Shown here: piece by piece, positions 8,420 to 16,523 of the stretch
Position numbering within the stretch: the stretch's first letter is position 1
Layout of the letters: the number at the start of each line of letters is the position of its first letter
Source of the DNA: Mariniphaga sp040772505
Lineage (GTDB): Bacteria > Bacteroidota > Bacteroidia > Bacteroidales > Prolixibacteraceae
NCBI GenBank assembly: GCA_040772505.1
Contig: JAXGYA010000003.1
Coordinates: forward strand, 62,001 to 126,000
Direction: 5' to 3'
Length of the DNA: 64,000 bases
Made by a program: the position numbers and the translations under genes
The notes under the pieces: model-generated
What the model saw: the letters and a program-made list of their open reading frames with translations, nothing else
What the model was told of the DNA's origin: nothing
Database searches by the model: none

Positions 8420-10728
8420 CACGATGCATCCGATATATCAGCATTTTTATTTTTGCCTGTTTGCTGCTTACAGCATGCAGCGGAATAAAGTATTTGCCTT
8501 CCGGCGAAAAGCTTTATACCGGCGCCGAGGTTAAGCAGGAATACAACGAAAATCTTAAAAAAAATAAAAAACGATTTATTGAGAAGGTTGCTGAAGCCGG
8601 CATTCGCCCTCATCCGAATAAAAGTTTTCTGGGAATGCGCCCCCGGTTGTGGTTGTATATGGTAACCGGCGACAACCCCCATACATGGTTGGGAAAATGG
8701 CTCAGAAAAAGAGGGAAAGCCCCTGTGTATCTGAGCAGTGTTAAACCCACAGCAACTGCCGGAATCATAGATGCCCGGTTGTTTAATATTGGCATTTTTA
8801 ATGGGACTACCAGTTACGAAATTGTTGAAAAAGAGCACACGGGCAAAATAATATACACCAGTTATATTCATAAACCTTATACTTTTGGTGAACTAACTTA
8901 TGCCATTGCTGATGACAGTTTAGAACAGACGATTCTTTCAGAAAAAGAAAAAACCCTGGTAAAACCTGGCAGAGATTATAACCTCGAAATTTTACGCGCC
9001 GAAAGAAACCGTATTGATGCTGTGCTGAAAAACAAAGGGTACTACTATTTCAATCCCGACTATTTGCTTTTTAAAGCCGACACATCCTCAGCCGACCGCG
9101 TCGTATCATTCCAACTTACATTAAAAGACAGTGTTCCCAATAATGCACTGACAGTTTACAGCATCAATCGTGTTTTCATTGATCAGGATTACACTTTAAC
9201 GAAGGAATTTTCTGACAAAAATAGAGACACACTGCATTATCGCAATTACGTGTTTCGCGACTCAAAATCAAAACAAAACATCAGACCACGGGTCATATTA
9301 AAATCGGTTTATCTCCGGAATGGCGAAATCTATTCAAGGCAAAATCATAACATAACCCTTAACCGGTTGATGTCGATGGGTAATTTCAAATTTGTTCAGG
9401 TAAAATTTGCCGAAAACAATACTTCCACCGCTGGTTTGCTGGATGTGGACATTTTAATGACCACCATGCCCCGCAGAACCTTCAGAGCAGAAATGGATAT
9501 CGTGTCAAAATCAAACAATTTTGCAGGCCCAAGGATAAACCTCAGCTTGCTCAACAGGAATACATTCAGAGGTGCCGAATTGTTAAACCTGAACATGGGA
9601 GGATCATATGAAGCACAACTGAGCGGGAAATCCGAAAATTTATATTCCTATTCCTTTAATCCTCAGCTCGAACTGACTTTCCCTCAACTGCTTGTTCCTT
9701 TTAATCCAGGCATTAAAAACAGCATCTTTACACCCACAACACGGCTCTCACTTTCCTACAACTATCTGAAAAGGGTTAACTATTTCGACATGCAGACTTT
9801 TCAGTTGGGTTTCGGCTACCGGTGGAAAGAAAATATCAGGAAACAACATGATTTTAGTCCGGTTGGGTTGAGCTTTACCTCACTGACCAACGAATCTAAT
9901 GTTTTCAAAGAGTTGCTGGCAGCCAATCCATTTCTGAAGAAGAGCTACGAAGAACAGTTTATTGCCGGTGCCGTTTATTCTTTCACCTATAACGAGCAGG
10001 TTGTCCCGTTGAAAAGAATGCAGTTCTTTTTTCAGGGCACAGCAGAAACCGCAGGAAATGCACTTTCGCTGGTAAAGATAATTGGCGGGACAAAGCCCTC
10101 TTCCGGTAATCCGTCTTCAATAGCAGGATCCATATATTCTCAGTTTGCCAAACTGAGTGCAGATTTTCGCAGTTATTATACTATTGATGTGAACAATAAA
10201 CTGGCTATGCGATTTTTTGCCGGTGTTGCCAAACCCTACGGAAATTCTTCCATATTGCCCTATTCAAAGCAGTTTTTCAGTGGTGGCGCCAATAGCCTCC
10301 GTGCGTTTCAGATCAACTCTGTGGGGCCGGGAACTCACTTCCAGGATGGAAGTACCAGGGGTTTTCTGCAATTGGGTGGCGATATTAAGCTCGAACTAAA
10401 CGGAGAATACCGCTTTACTATTTACCGGTTTTTTAAAGGTGCCCTGTTTGCCGATGCCGGAAATGTGTGGTTACATAAGTCTAACCCCGCAGGCATTGGA
10501 AGCCCGTTTGTGTTTTCGAAGTTTATGAATGAAATGGCTGTAGGTGCCGGTACAGGTATCCGGTTCGATGTTTCCTTCTTCCTTTTACGGTTCGATTTGG
10601 CCTTTCCGCTGAGAAAACCCTGGCTCGAAGATAACCACCGCTGGGTTCCCAAACAGATAGACTTTGGCAGTTCTGCCTGGCGAAAAGACAACCTGATACT
10701 TAATGTGGCTATCGGATATCCTTTTTAG
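8416..10728 (+). CDS. tamL: TamL: lipidated TamA/BamA-family outer-membrane protein
   Basis: A 770-residue BamA-superfamily protein with a lipoprotein signal: residues 1-21 end LLLTACSG, and the Cys is the predicted lipidation site. This marks the Bacteroidota TamL variant rather than proteobacterial TamA. POTRA-like regions fill about 120-360 (for example YTFGELTYAIADDSLEQ and HNITLNRLMSMGNFKFVQV). The barrel fills about 380-770, with the conserved lid-loop motif FSGGANSLRAFQINSVGPG and a final strand ending IGYPF. It overlaps tamB by 4 bases, and the tight coupling supports a two-component TamB-TamL complex. No frameshift is seen. Confidence 0.92.
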   Translation: MTRCIRYISIFIFACLLLTACSGIKYLPSGEKLYTGAEVKQEYNENLKKNKKRFIEKVAEAGIRPHPNKSFLGMRPRLWLYMVTGDNPHTWLGKWLRKRGKAPVYLSSVKPTATAGIIDARLFNIGIFNGTTSYEIVEKEHTGKIIYTSYIHKPYTFGELTYAIADDSLEQTILSEKEKTLVKPGRDYNLEILRAERNRIDAVLKNKGYYYFNPDYLLFKADTSSADRVVSFQLTLKDSVPNNALTVYSINRVFIDQDYTLTKEFSDKNRDTLHYRNYVFRDSKSKQNIRPRVILKSVYLRNGEIYSRQNHNITLNRLMSMGNFKFVQVKFAENNTSTAGLLDVDILMTTMPRRTFRAEMDIVSKSNNFAGPRINLSLLNRNTFRGAELLNLNMGGSYEAQLSGKSENLYSYSFNPQLELTFPQLLVPFNPGIKNSIFTPTTRLSLSYNYLKRVNYFDMQTFQLGFGYRWKENIRKQHDFSPVGLSFTSLTNESNVFKELLAANPFLKKSYEEQFIAGAVYSFTYNEQVVPLKRMQFFFQGTAETAGNALSLVKIIGGTKPSSGNPSSIAGSIYSQFAKLSADFRSYYTIDVNNKLAMRFFAGVAKPYGNSSILPYSKQFFSGGANSLRAFQINSVGPGTHFQDGSTRGFLQLGGDIKLELNGEYRFTIYRFFKGALFADAGNVWLHKSNPAGIGSPFVFSKFMNEMAVGAGTGIRFDVSFFLLRFDLAFPLRKPWLEDNHRWVPKQIDFGSSAWRKDNLILNVAIGYPF

Positions 10729-10956
10729 CCCGAAAAATAATTTTCAAATTTATTTGTCAATTGTCATTTCCGGCTTGCAAATGTGTGAATGATGTAACTT
10801 GTATCCAAAATTATGTAACATTTTATATTCAAAATGTTCCCAACTTGCTTCTATTATCCCGTTTTGGATAATGCCGGTATAGAAAACCACAGGCATAGTG
10901 AGAAAACGAACTTATGTCTCAATGTTTTTCATAATCGGTGTAATTGTTCACTTAAA
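10729..10956. other. intergenic region upstream of the OmpA-family gene
   Basis: A 228-base AT-rich gap. An in-frame upstream extension of the OmpA gene from 10834 is open but has no signal-peptide character and is unlikely to be translated. No convincing terminator was seen after tamL. Confidence 0.4.
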
Positions 10957-11784
10957 ATGATTAAAATGAAAAAATCAATTTACCATCTTACTTTGATTGC
11001 CCTGATAGTTGGTTTGGTGTTTACATCCTGCGTATCGGGCAAAAAATTTACAGCTTCGGAAGCCAGGGCTGATAAGCTGCAAAAGGAAAATGCAACAATC
11101 CATAACCAACTGAATGAAAGCAAAATGCAATCAATGAAGTTGAAAGATGAAATGGCATCCCTTCAAAAGGAAAAAGATACGTTTCAAAAAGAATATAATT
11201 CCCTTCAAAATGACCTGATGTTGCTCTCAGCCGAATCAAATATGACGATCAGGGATCAGGCCGGGCGGTTAAAAGAACTTCAGGATATCATACAATCTCA
11301 AAATGACAAAACCACCAGTCTGAAAAATTCAATTTCAAAAGCACTGTTAAATTACAAAACAGACGAACTGAATGTTTACCAGCAGGACAAAAAGGTTTAT
11401 GTTTCGCTCGAAGAAAAATTGTTGTTTAAATCGGGCAGCGATGTGGTTGATCCGAAAGGAAAAGAAGCGCTAAAATCGCTGGCAAATGTACTGAACAGCA
11501 CCAGCGATTTCACCGTGGACATTGAAGGGCACACAGATGATGTACCTATTAAAACCCAAAGGTTCAAAGACAATTGGGATCTTAGTACCGCCCGGGCTTC
11601 ATCTATCGTCCGCATTCTTACAAAAGATTATGGTTTTGATGCCGCGCGTATCACAGCTTCGGGTAAAGGCGAGTTTCATCCGGTCAACCTGAATACATCA
11701 GTTGAAGGACGGGCAGGAAACCGCAGGACTGAAATTATCCTTTCGCCTGACTTGCAGGAAATATATAAGCTTTTGTATCAGTAA
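10957..11784 (+). CDS. OmpA-family lipoprotein with coiled coil
   Basis: The start is placed at ATG 10957 (or 10966), because the protein then opens MIKMKKSIYHLTLIALI with a lipoprotein signal ending VFTSCVSG. A longer frame from 10834 would bury this signal. The mature protein has a Lys/Gln/Glu-rich coiled coil at about residues 35-120, then a C-terminal OmpA domain at about 150-265. That domain carries the peptidoglycan-binding signatures DFTVDIEGHTDDVPI and NWDLSTARASSIVRIL and ends in NRRTEIILSP. It likely tethers the outer membrane to the cell wall. It follows tamL after a 228-base gap and precedes an ECF sigma factor. Confidence 0.88.
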   Translation: MIKMKKSIYHLTLIALIVGLVFTSCVSGKKFTASEARADKLQKENATIHNQLNESKMQSMKLKDEMASLQKEKDTFQKEYNSLQNDLMLLSAESNMTIRDQAGRLKELQDIIQSQNDKTTSLKNSISKALLNYKTDELNVYQQDKKVYVSLEEKLLFKSGSDVVDPKGKEALKSLANVLNSTSDFTVDIEGHTDDVPIKTQRFKDNWDLSTARASSIVRILTKDYGFDAARITASGKGEFHPVNLNTSVEGRAGNRRTEIILSPDLQEIYKLLYQ

Positions 11785-11965
11785 AACGCTATTGCCGGTA
11801 TTAAAAAGCTGCATCACCCCACCCCAATATTAGAGTGCGGTTTTTTTTTAAAAAATGTGTGAATTATGTAAATCTTTAATAAAATTGTGTAATGAGCAAA
11901 CCTGCAGAATAGCCTATTCTTGTGGAATTCATTTATGATTAATATTTTAAAAAGACAAAAAAGCC

Positions 11966-12475
11966 ATGACCAAAATTCAATTTAATAACGAACTACTTAA
12001 TTTAAGTGACCAGCTGTATTTTTATGCACTCCGTTTAACATCCGATTCTGAACACGCAAATGATCTGCTTCAGGAAACCATGCTGAAAGCACTCACCTAT
12101 CGTGATAAATTCACGCAGAACATAAACTTTAAAGCCTGGTTATATACAATAATGAAAAACACATTCATTAATGATTACCGCAGGAATGTAAAAATATGGA
12201 ACACGTTTGACGACTCAAACAATGATTTTCATCTGTTGTTCTCCAAAGACAAGGTTTTCCCGGCACCGGATTCATTCTACAACACAAAGGAAATTCTCAA
12301 AACCATTGATGAACTGGAAGATGAACAACGCATTACGTTCACTATGTTTATTGAAGGATACAAATACAAAGAAATTGCTGAAGAACTTGATATTCCTCTT
12401 GGAACAGTGAAAAGCCGTATATTTTTCACCCGGAATAAGCTGAAAGAATTACTGCATGAACATTTGGACTATTAA
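11966..12475 (+). CDS. ECF RNA polymerase sigma factor
   Basis: A 169-residue sigma-70 family protein of the ECF type. Region 2 is at about residues 10-75 (EHANDLLQETMLKALTYRDKF, then FKAWLYTIMKNTFINDYRR, the -10 recognition helix). Region 4 is at about 110-165 (GYKYKEIAEELDIPLGTVKSRIFFTRNKL, a helix-turn-helix). No anti-sigma gene is adjacent, and the next stretch is non-coding. It probably controls an envelope-stress or surface regulon, but the targets cannot be read from here. The start ATG at 11966 gives the usual length. Confidence 0.9.
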   Translation: MTKIQFNNELLNLSDQLYFYALRLTSDSEHANDLLQETMLKALTYRDKFTQNINFKAWLYTIMKNTFINDYRRNVKIWNTFDDSNNDFHLLFSKDKVFPAPDSFYNTKEILKTIDELEDEQRITFTMFIEGYKYKEIAEELDIPLGTVKSRIFFTRNKLKELLHEHLDY

Positions 12476-12706
12476 TGCCGATCGAGTGTCATGTCAAGTA
12501 TGAAATGCAGGAATTGTCATTTCGTGCTTTTACCTAAAGCCAATAAGGTTATGTTGAATTAATCACGAATTTGCGAATTTGCGAATTCACGAATTTACGG
12601 CTCCCGGAAATCAATCCCCCTGAGTCCCCCTTCGCCAAGGGGGACGAGCGCTGATGAAGCCCTGCTGGCTCAAAAATAGCAGAAATTTACCTCAGTAATT
12701 ATTTGT
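12476..12706. other. repeat-derived non-coding region
   Basis: No gene seen. It contains a copy of a dispersed element (12539-12575, AATAAGGTTATGTTGAATTAATC, also found at 53062-53100). GAATTTGCGAATTC-type short repeats follow, then a CCCCCTTCGCCAAGGGGG hairpin near 12626. Confidence 0.5.
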
Positions 12707-12800
12707 TATTGGTTATTGAATATTGGATATTTTTTTGTTTTAAAAGCTAAAAGAAGAAAAGGTCACAGTGTTACACGGAGATAGTTCACTGAGTTACAAT
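12707..12800 (+). repeat. copy of the CACAGTGTTACAC dispersed repeat
   Basis: It begins with the AT-rich leader TTGGTTATTGAATATTGG, runs through TTTTAAAAGCTAAAAGAAG and reaches the core GGTCACAGTGTTACACGGAG followed by ATAGTTCACTGAGTTACA. The same order recurs near 38.5, 38.8, 45.6, 45.8, 47.3 and 55.0 kb, always on this strand. Confidence 0.8.
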
Positions 12801-12828
12801 TTAGGAATTAAGGCACAGTTGAGCCCTG

Positions 12829-12866
12829 AAAAAAGGCAGTAGGATGATTTTCCTGCTGCCTTTTTT
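12829..12866. terminator. strong bidirectional intrinsic terminator
   Basis: AAAAAAGGCAGTAGG and CCTGCTGCCTTTTTT form a 15-bp stem with one mismatch around an 8-base loop, with A and T runs on both sides. It lies just left of the left arm of the 110-bp inverted repeat and would insulate the flanking transcription units. Confidence 0.75.
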
Positions 12867-12872
12867 CATCCA

Positions 12873-12983
12873 ATTAAAATTAAAAGTTTTCAAAGGTATT
12901 GGATGCCTGCCTGTCCGGTAGGCAGGTAACTCCCTCATTTTAATTATGCTTGTTTGTGAAGCATTTCTTCATGGTCGTTTCAT
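12873..12983 (+). repeat. left arm of a 110-bp inverted repeat
   Basis: The reverse complement of this stretch matches 17980-18089 over its whole length with few differences. The differences fall mainly in the central GC-rich palindrome CCTGCCTGTCCGGTAGGCAGG. The two arms enclose about 5 kb. Confidence 0.85.
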
Positions 12984-13249
12984 GGGTAGTTATCATCAAA
13001 ATTCACGCTTATTCACGGCGTGACTCAAAGGCACACCGTGAATGGCACAAATCGAACCGAAATAGCCAACCGGACATACTTTTTCCGTTCAGCCGAAAAC
13101 CGCCCGGTTTTGGCTGTCCATGCACATGCAACAAAACCGGCGAATGAACTCATCTACATCAAGTTTCATTTGCCGGAACCTGCTTGTGCGGTAATCTTTC
13201 CACGAAAAACGCACTTTCCCGTCTTTCACTTCCAGAATCCGGCGGTCGG

Positions 13250-13368
13250 TAATGGAAGGCGACATCCCTCATTTGCAGGCAAGTATTTTGAAAGCCAAAA
13301 CCATTCTCAACTATAACCCGCAATATTCGGATGAGGAAGGCTTTGCAAAAGCATGTGAGTGGTATTTT
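13250..13368 (+). pseudogene. C-terminal remnant of an NAD-dependent epimerase (SDR)
   Basis: The frame reads MEGDIPHLQASILKAKTILN and then YNPQYSDEEGFAKACEWYF. This is the standard C-terminus of extended SDR epimerases and parallels GDIPHSLASIEKAKRMLGY...AVAWYW in the intact epimerase at 20007-20972. Upstream no frame continues the match, so only about 38 codons remain. It is cut on the right exactly where the terminal repeat of the insertion sequence begins (13369). Together with the dehydrogenase remnant on the other side of the element, it points to a lost earlier copy of the epimerase-dehydrogenase pair. Confidence 0.65.
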
Positions 13369-13524
13369 AACGGATTTTACTTATACAACTTTCTGTCTAT
13401 CAGCCAAAAGCTTCATATTTCTTGACATTTGTAGCAACCAATATGCAATTCTTATTAACAATCAAATGTTTATTAATTAATTAATTAGATTGCATAAATG
13501 TTACTTTAATGTAGGAACTATTAT

Positions 13525-13532
13525 TATCTTTG
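13525..13532 (+). promoter_or_regulatory. candidate -7 element of the transposase (TATCTTTG)
   Basis: Matches TANNTTTG and lies 4 bases before the ATG at 13537. It is inside the element, so the insertion sequence carries its own promoter. Confidence 0.35.
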
Positions 13533-13536
13533 CGGC

Positions 13537-15258
13537 ATGTATGTGCAAAGGAATAAATCAACAGGTAAAAACGGCAAGGTGTACACTTCCACCCTGCTGT
13601 GTACCAAGTACCTAGGACGGGAAAATAAAGACAAAAGTCGAGGCAAACCTCTCGCGTATGCCGGAGGAACTTGTTCTGACCATTGAGAATGTGCTCAAAC
13701 ACGGCAAAGGTGCATTGACTGCAGCCAAAGACATTGTCGCAGAAAGCGCCATTGACTTCGGGTTGGCGTACCTGCTGATACACCTTATGGATAAATTGCG
13801 GATTAGCCAAACCCTCGAAAAAGTACTTCCCACGCAGCAGGCTGCACTCTTAAAAGCAATTGTTATCGGAAAAATAATTACAAGAGGCAGCAAACTGGGC
13901 ATTTACAATTGGCTTGGGCGCAACAAAAACATTTGCTCACAACTTGGAATTGACATTAGAAACATAAAGGTTGACCATCTGTACTCTGCGCTGGGACAAG
14001 CCAGCAATGTGCAGCAAACAATAGAGCGCAAGTGGTTTTTATACCATAAAGCCAAACACAAGGAAGTCTATTTGTACGATATAACCAGCACCTATTTTGA
14101 AGGTACACAAAACGAGCTTGCCGAATTTGGCTACAACCGCGACAAGAAGAAAGGGAAAATGCAAATCAACATCGGGTTAATTACCGATAGCGGGGGGTTC
14201 CCTTTAAAGGTTGAGGTTTTTGAAGGGAATACCAGCGATTACACCACTGTACTGGAGCAAATAAAAAGCATAAAGGAAGAATTTAATACCAGCCAGGTTA
14301 TTTTTGTAGGAGACAGGGGGATGAAAATCCGCTATAATTTAGAAGGGCTGGATGAGGCAGACAAGCAGGGGGTTCACTACATAACGGGGCTGACCAACCA
14401 GGAAATAAGAAACCTGTTGGATAACGATATCATACAGTTAAAGCTGTTCAGCAACGAACTGGCAGAAGTGGAATACGAAGGGGAACGGTACGTGCTGTCG
14501 GTCAACGCGGCGCTCCAGGAGCAGGAGCTGACTTACCTGAAAACTATGCGCGGGATTGCCGATGATGAGATAGCAGAAGTAAAAGCATCGTGGGAGAAAC
14601 GCCACAGGCAGAACACCGAAAACATCCAAAAATTAAACGAAGGGCATAAAAACAAAAAATTAGTTACAAGTTTTAGCGAAAAGAAACTTGACAACTACAA
14701 ATTGCGCGTCGAAAGGATACTCTCGAAACGTGGTATGAAGCAATACTATGAAATTACAGAATAAGCAACCATGCATTTGTGGTTGATTTAAAGGCAGAAA
14801 AGTACCAGCAGGCAAAACAGCTTGCCGGAAAATACGTTGTGTGCACCAACGTTGAAAAAGGGCAAATGGAAAAAACAGAGGTCAGGCAGCAGTACAAAAA
14901 TTTACAACATGTTGAACATGCGTTCCGCGATTTCAAGAGCGACAATATCCAGATACGCCCGGTCTATCACCGCAACGAAGCCCAAACCCGCGGGCATGTC
15001 TTGCTTTCCATGTTCTCTTACGCCATTGTCAAAGAGATGGAAGACAAAATTTTTCCTTTTCTGATATCATGGAACAAAAAAACAAAAAGCAAGCTGTCGT
15101 TTTTCGACATATTGGAGGAACTCAAGGATATTAAACTGGTAGTATTAAATTTAGGAAGAAATGTTGAAAGCATTAAAATTACAGAACTCAACGAGTTACA
15201 GCAACAGATTTTAAAACTTTTTAAGATGAAGAAAACAGACTTAGAAAAAAATTTGTAG
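13537..15258 (+). pseudogene. IS1634-family DDE transposase, frameshifted
   Basis: The N-terminus starts at ATG 13537 (MYVQRNKSTGKNGKVYTSTL). It must change frame near 13610-13622 to continue as DGKIKTKVEANLSRMPEEL. The main block then runs to a stop at 14762-14764 and holds the first catalytic Asp (YLYDITSTYFEG) and the second (VIFVGDRGM). A second frameshift near 14762-14770 leads into NHAFVVDLKAEKYQQAKQ. That frame carries the catalytic Glu region (QHVEHAFRDFKSDNIQIRPV) and the C-terminus to 15258. With the DDE triad split over frames, active transposase is not expected unless these are sequencing errors. Total size (about 570 codons) is normal for the family. Confidence 0.85.
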
Positions 15259-15344
15259 CAACAAAATCGAAAAAATATCAGCTTATGTTGCTGAATATCT
15301 GTGTGTTGTTAAAGTAAAATCCGTTTTAAGAATTTGAAGTAAGA

Positions 15345-15360
15345 TAATTTTGTAATTTTG
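15345..15360 (+). promoter_or_regulatory. two tandem TAATTTTG -7-like elements
   Basis: TAATTTTG occurs at 15345-15352 and 15353-15360, just outside the right end of the insertion sequence. Both match TANNTTTG. They precede only a gene fragment. Confidence 0.25.
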
Positions 15361-15420
15361 CAGAAACAGAATAACAAAAAAACAAAAAAACGAAAAAACG
15401 AAATTGCAAAATCACGAAAA

Positions 15421-15567
15421 AACAAAAAAACACTCTACGACGCAGTCGTCCTCGGAGTTGCCCACAAAGAGTTCTTAAACATGAACCTCAACCCTCTCAG
15501 GAAAGATATAAGTGTAGTGTATGATGTGAAAGGAATATTGGGAGATGGAGTGGATGCAAAGCTTTAA
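15421..15567 (+). pseudogene. C-terminal remnant of a nucleotide-sugar dehydrogenase
   Basis: The frame reads TLYDAVVLGVAHKEFLNMNL and then a segment ending VYDVKGILGDGVDAKL. It aligns with the last 45 residues of the intact dehydrogenase at 21478-22830 (KYDAIVLGVAHNEFLHMDL...YDVKGILKDNDVDAKL). The upstream sequence is a lysine-rich A-tract of low complexity, not the enzyme body. This is therefore a decayed paralogue end lying after the insertion sequence. Confidence 0.75.
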
Positions 15568-15620
15568 TTCAAAAAACGTAAGTGTTTACCTGCTTGGACT
15601 GCTTTTACCATTCAAACAGA

Positions 15621-15845
15621 CAATACCCCCAAGCCCCAAAAGTCCCCTTCAGGGGACATAGGGGTAAACAAGAAGCACAATATTCCCAAGCCCCAAAAGT
15701 CCCCTTCAGGGGACATAGGGGTAAACAAGAAGCACAATACCCCCAAGCCCCAAAAGTCCCCTTCAGGGGACATAGGGGTAAACAAGAAGCACAATACCCC
15801 CGCCCGGCAAAAGTCCCCTTCAGGGGACATAGAGGTAAGGGATTT
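15621..15845 (+). repeat. tandem repeat, 57-bp period, four copies
   Basis: Copies start at about 15621, 15678, 15735 and 15792. Each contains AAGTCCCCTTCAGGGGACAT, a perfect hairpin sequence, followed by AGGGGTAAACAAGAAGCACA. The third copy differs little from the first, and the fourth has CGCCCGG in place of AAGCCCC. The 57-base period is 19 codons, so every frame stays open and creates spurious reading frames on both strands. Confidence 0.9.
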
Positions 15846-15885
15846 AGGGGTAAAGGATATATGGATAAAAACAAAAGAAGTTTAT

Positions 15886-15893
15886 TATCTTTG
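15886..15893 (+). promoter_or_regulatory. candidate -7 element for the DUF559 gene (TATCTTTG)
   Basis: Matches TANNTTTG and lies 27 bases before the ATG at 15921, a normal spacing for a short leader. Confidence 0.4.
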
Positions 15894-15920
15894 AAATTAT
15901 AATAGTAAAACAATTACTTT

Positions 15921-16331
15921 ATGTCCATTAGCGAACAAGTATCTATGTTTTATAACGCAAAACCTCATATTTTTGAAAAGGCAAAAAACCTTCGAAAAAA
16001 CATGACTACAGCTGAACTTAAAGTATGGGATTTTCTTAGGAATAAAAAGGTTTTAGGTTTACGTTTCAGAGCTCAACATCCGGTTGACATTTTTATTGCT
16101 GACTTCTATTGCCATCCAATAAAATTAATAATTGAAATAGACGGAGGAATTCATAAAAACATTGACCAGAAAGAATACGATATCAGACGTACAGCAGAAC
16201 TACAGAAACATGGTATCGATGTAATTCGATTTACAAACCAACAAATTTATAACGATTTCGAAAATGTAAAAAAAGAAATAATTCACGAATGCAACAAACG
16301 TTTAAAAACAATACCCCCAAGTCCCCTTTAG
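15921..16331 (+). CDS. DUF559 family protein (predicted PD-(D/E)XK-type nuclease)
   Basis: A 136-residue DUF559 protein, a family related to very-short-patch-repair-type endonucleases. The family N-terminus is KAKNLRKNMTTAELKVWDFL. The core has the pattern DIFIADFYCHPIKLIIEIDG, giving an Asp followed by E-x-D in place of E-x-K, then the helix YDIRRTAELQKHGIDVIRF. Such genes are often carried alone next to repeats in Bacteroidota. The C-terminal end (TIPPSPL) runs into the 15-bp tandem repeat, so the true end may have been altered. The cellular role is unknown; nuclease activity is inferred from the fold. Confidence 0.8.
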   Translation: MSISEQVSMFYNAKPHIFEKAKNLRKNMTTAELKVWDFLRNKKVLGLRFRAQHPVDIFIADFYCHPIKLIIEIDGGIHKNIDQKEYDIRRTAELQKHGIDVIRFTNQQIYNDFENVKKEIIHECNKRLKTIPPSPL

Positions 16332-16405
16332 GGGATTTAGGGGTAGGGGATTTAGGGGTAAGGGATTTAGGGGTAGGGGATTTAGGGGTAAGGGATTTAG
16401 GGGTA
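16331..16405 (+). repeat. tandem repeat, 15-bp period, five copies
   Basis: Unit RGGGATTTAGGGGTA repeated five times. It is followed by AACAAGAAGCACAATACCCCC, the same tail that links the units of the 57-bp array, so the two arrays are related. It begins at the stop codon of the DUF559 gene. Confidence 0.9.
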
Positions 16406-16497
16406 AACAAGAAGCACAATACCCCCGTCCCCCAAAGGGGTGACTAAGATAGACAGTACCCCAGTCCTATTTATCCGGGTTTAAACCTGAAAAACAT

Positions 16498-16505
16498 TAA
16501 TTTTG
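16498..16505 (+). promoter_or_regulatory. candidate -7 element for the AlbA/HATPase gene (TAATTTTG)
   Basis: Matches TANNTTTG and lies 18 bases before the GTG start at 16524. Confidence 0.4.
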
Positions 16506-16523
16506 TTGTCCGAATAATAAAAG

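Larger units (their letters stand above)
13369..15325 (+). mobile_element. decayed insertion sequence, IS1634-like
   Basis: The element is delimited by imperfect terminal inverted repeats. The left end is AACGGATTTTACTTATACAA and the right end, read in reverse complement, is AACGGATTTTACTTTAACAA. Inside each end is a second shared block (TTTGTAGCAAC / TTTGTTGCTAC). It contains one transposase gene broken by at least two frameshifts. The direct target duplication is not clear. It separates the epimerase remnant from the dehydrogenase remnant. Confidence 0.75.

Noticed and set aside
10834..10956. upstream extension of the OmpA-family gene
   Set aside because: It would hide the lipoprotein signal that begins at 10957/10966.
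12950..13316. two forward open frames of 65 and 98 codons
   Set aside because: They start inside the inverted-repeat arm and overlap each other. The only recognisable homology here is the epimerase remnant in another frame.
14755..14785. programmed frameshift in the transposase
   Set aside because: No A-run or typical slippery heptamer at the switch point, and a second break exists near 13615, so decay is the simpler reading.
15582..15913. open frames of about 100 codons on both strands and a possible CRISPR array
   Set aside because: The stretch is a tandem repeat whose 57-base period is a multiple of three. There are no unique spacers between repeats, so it is neither a gene nor a CRISPR array.
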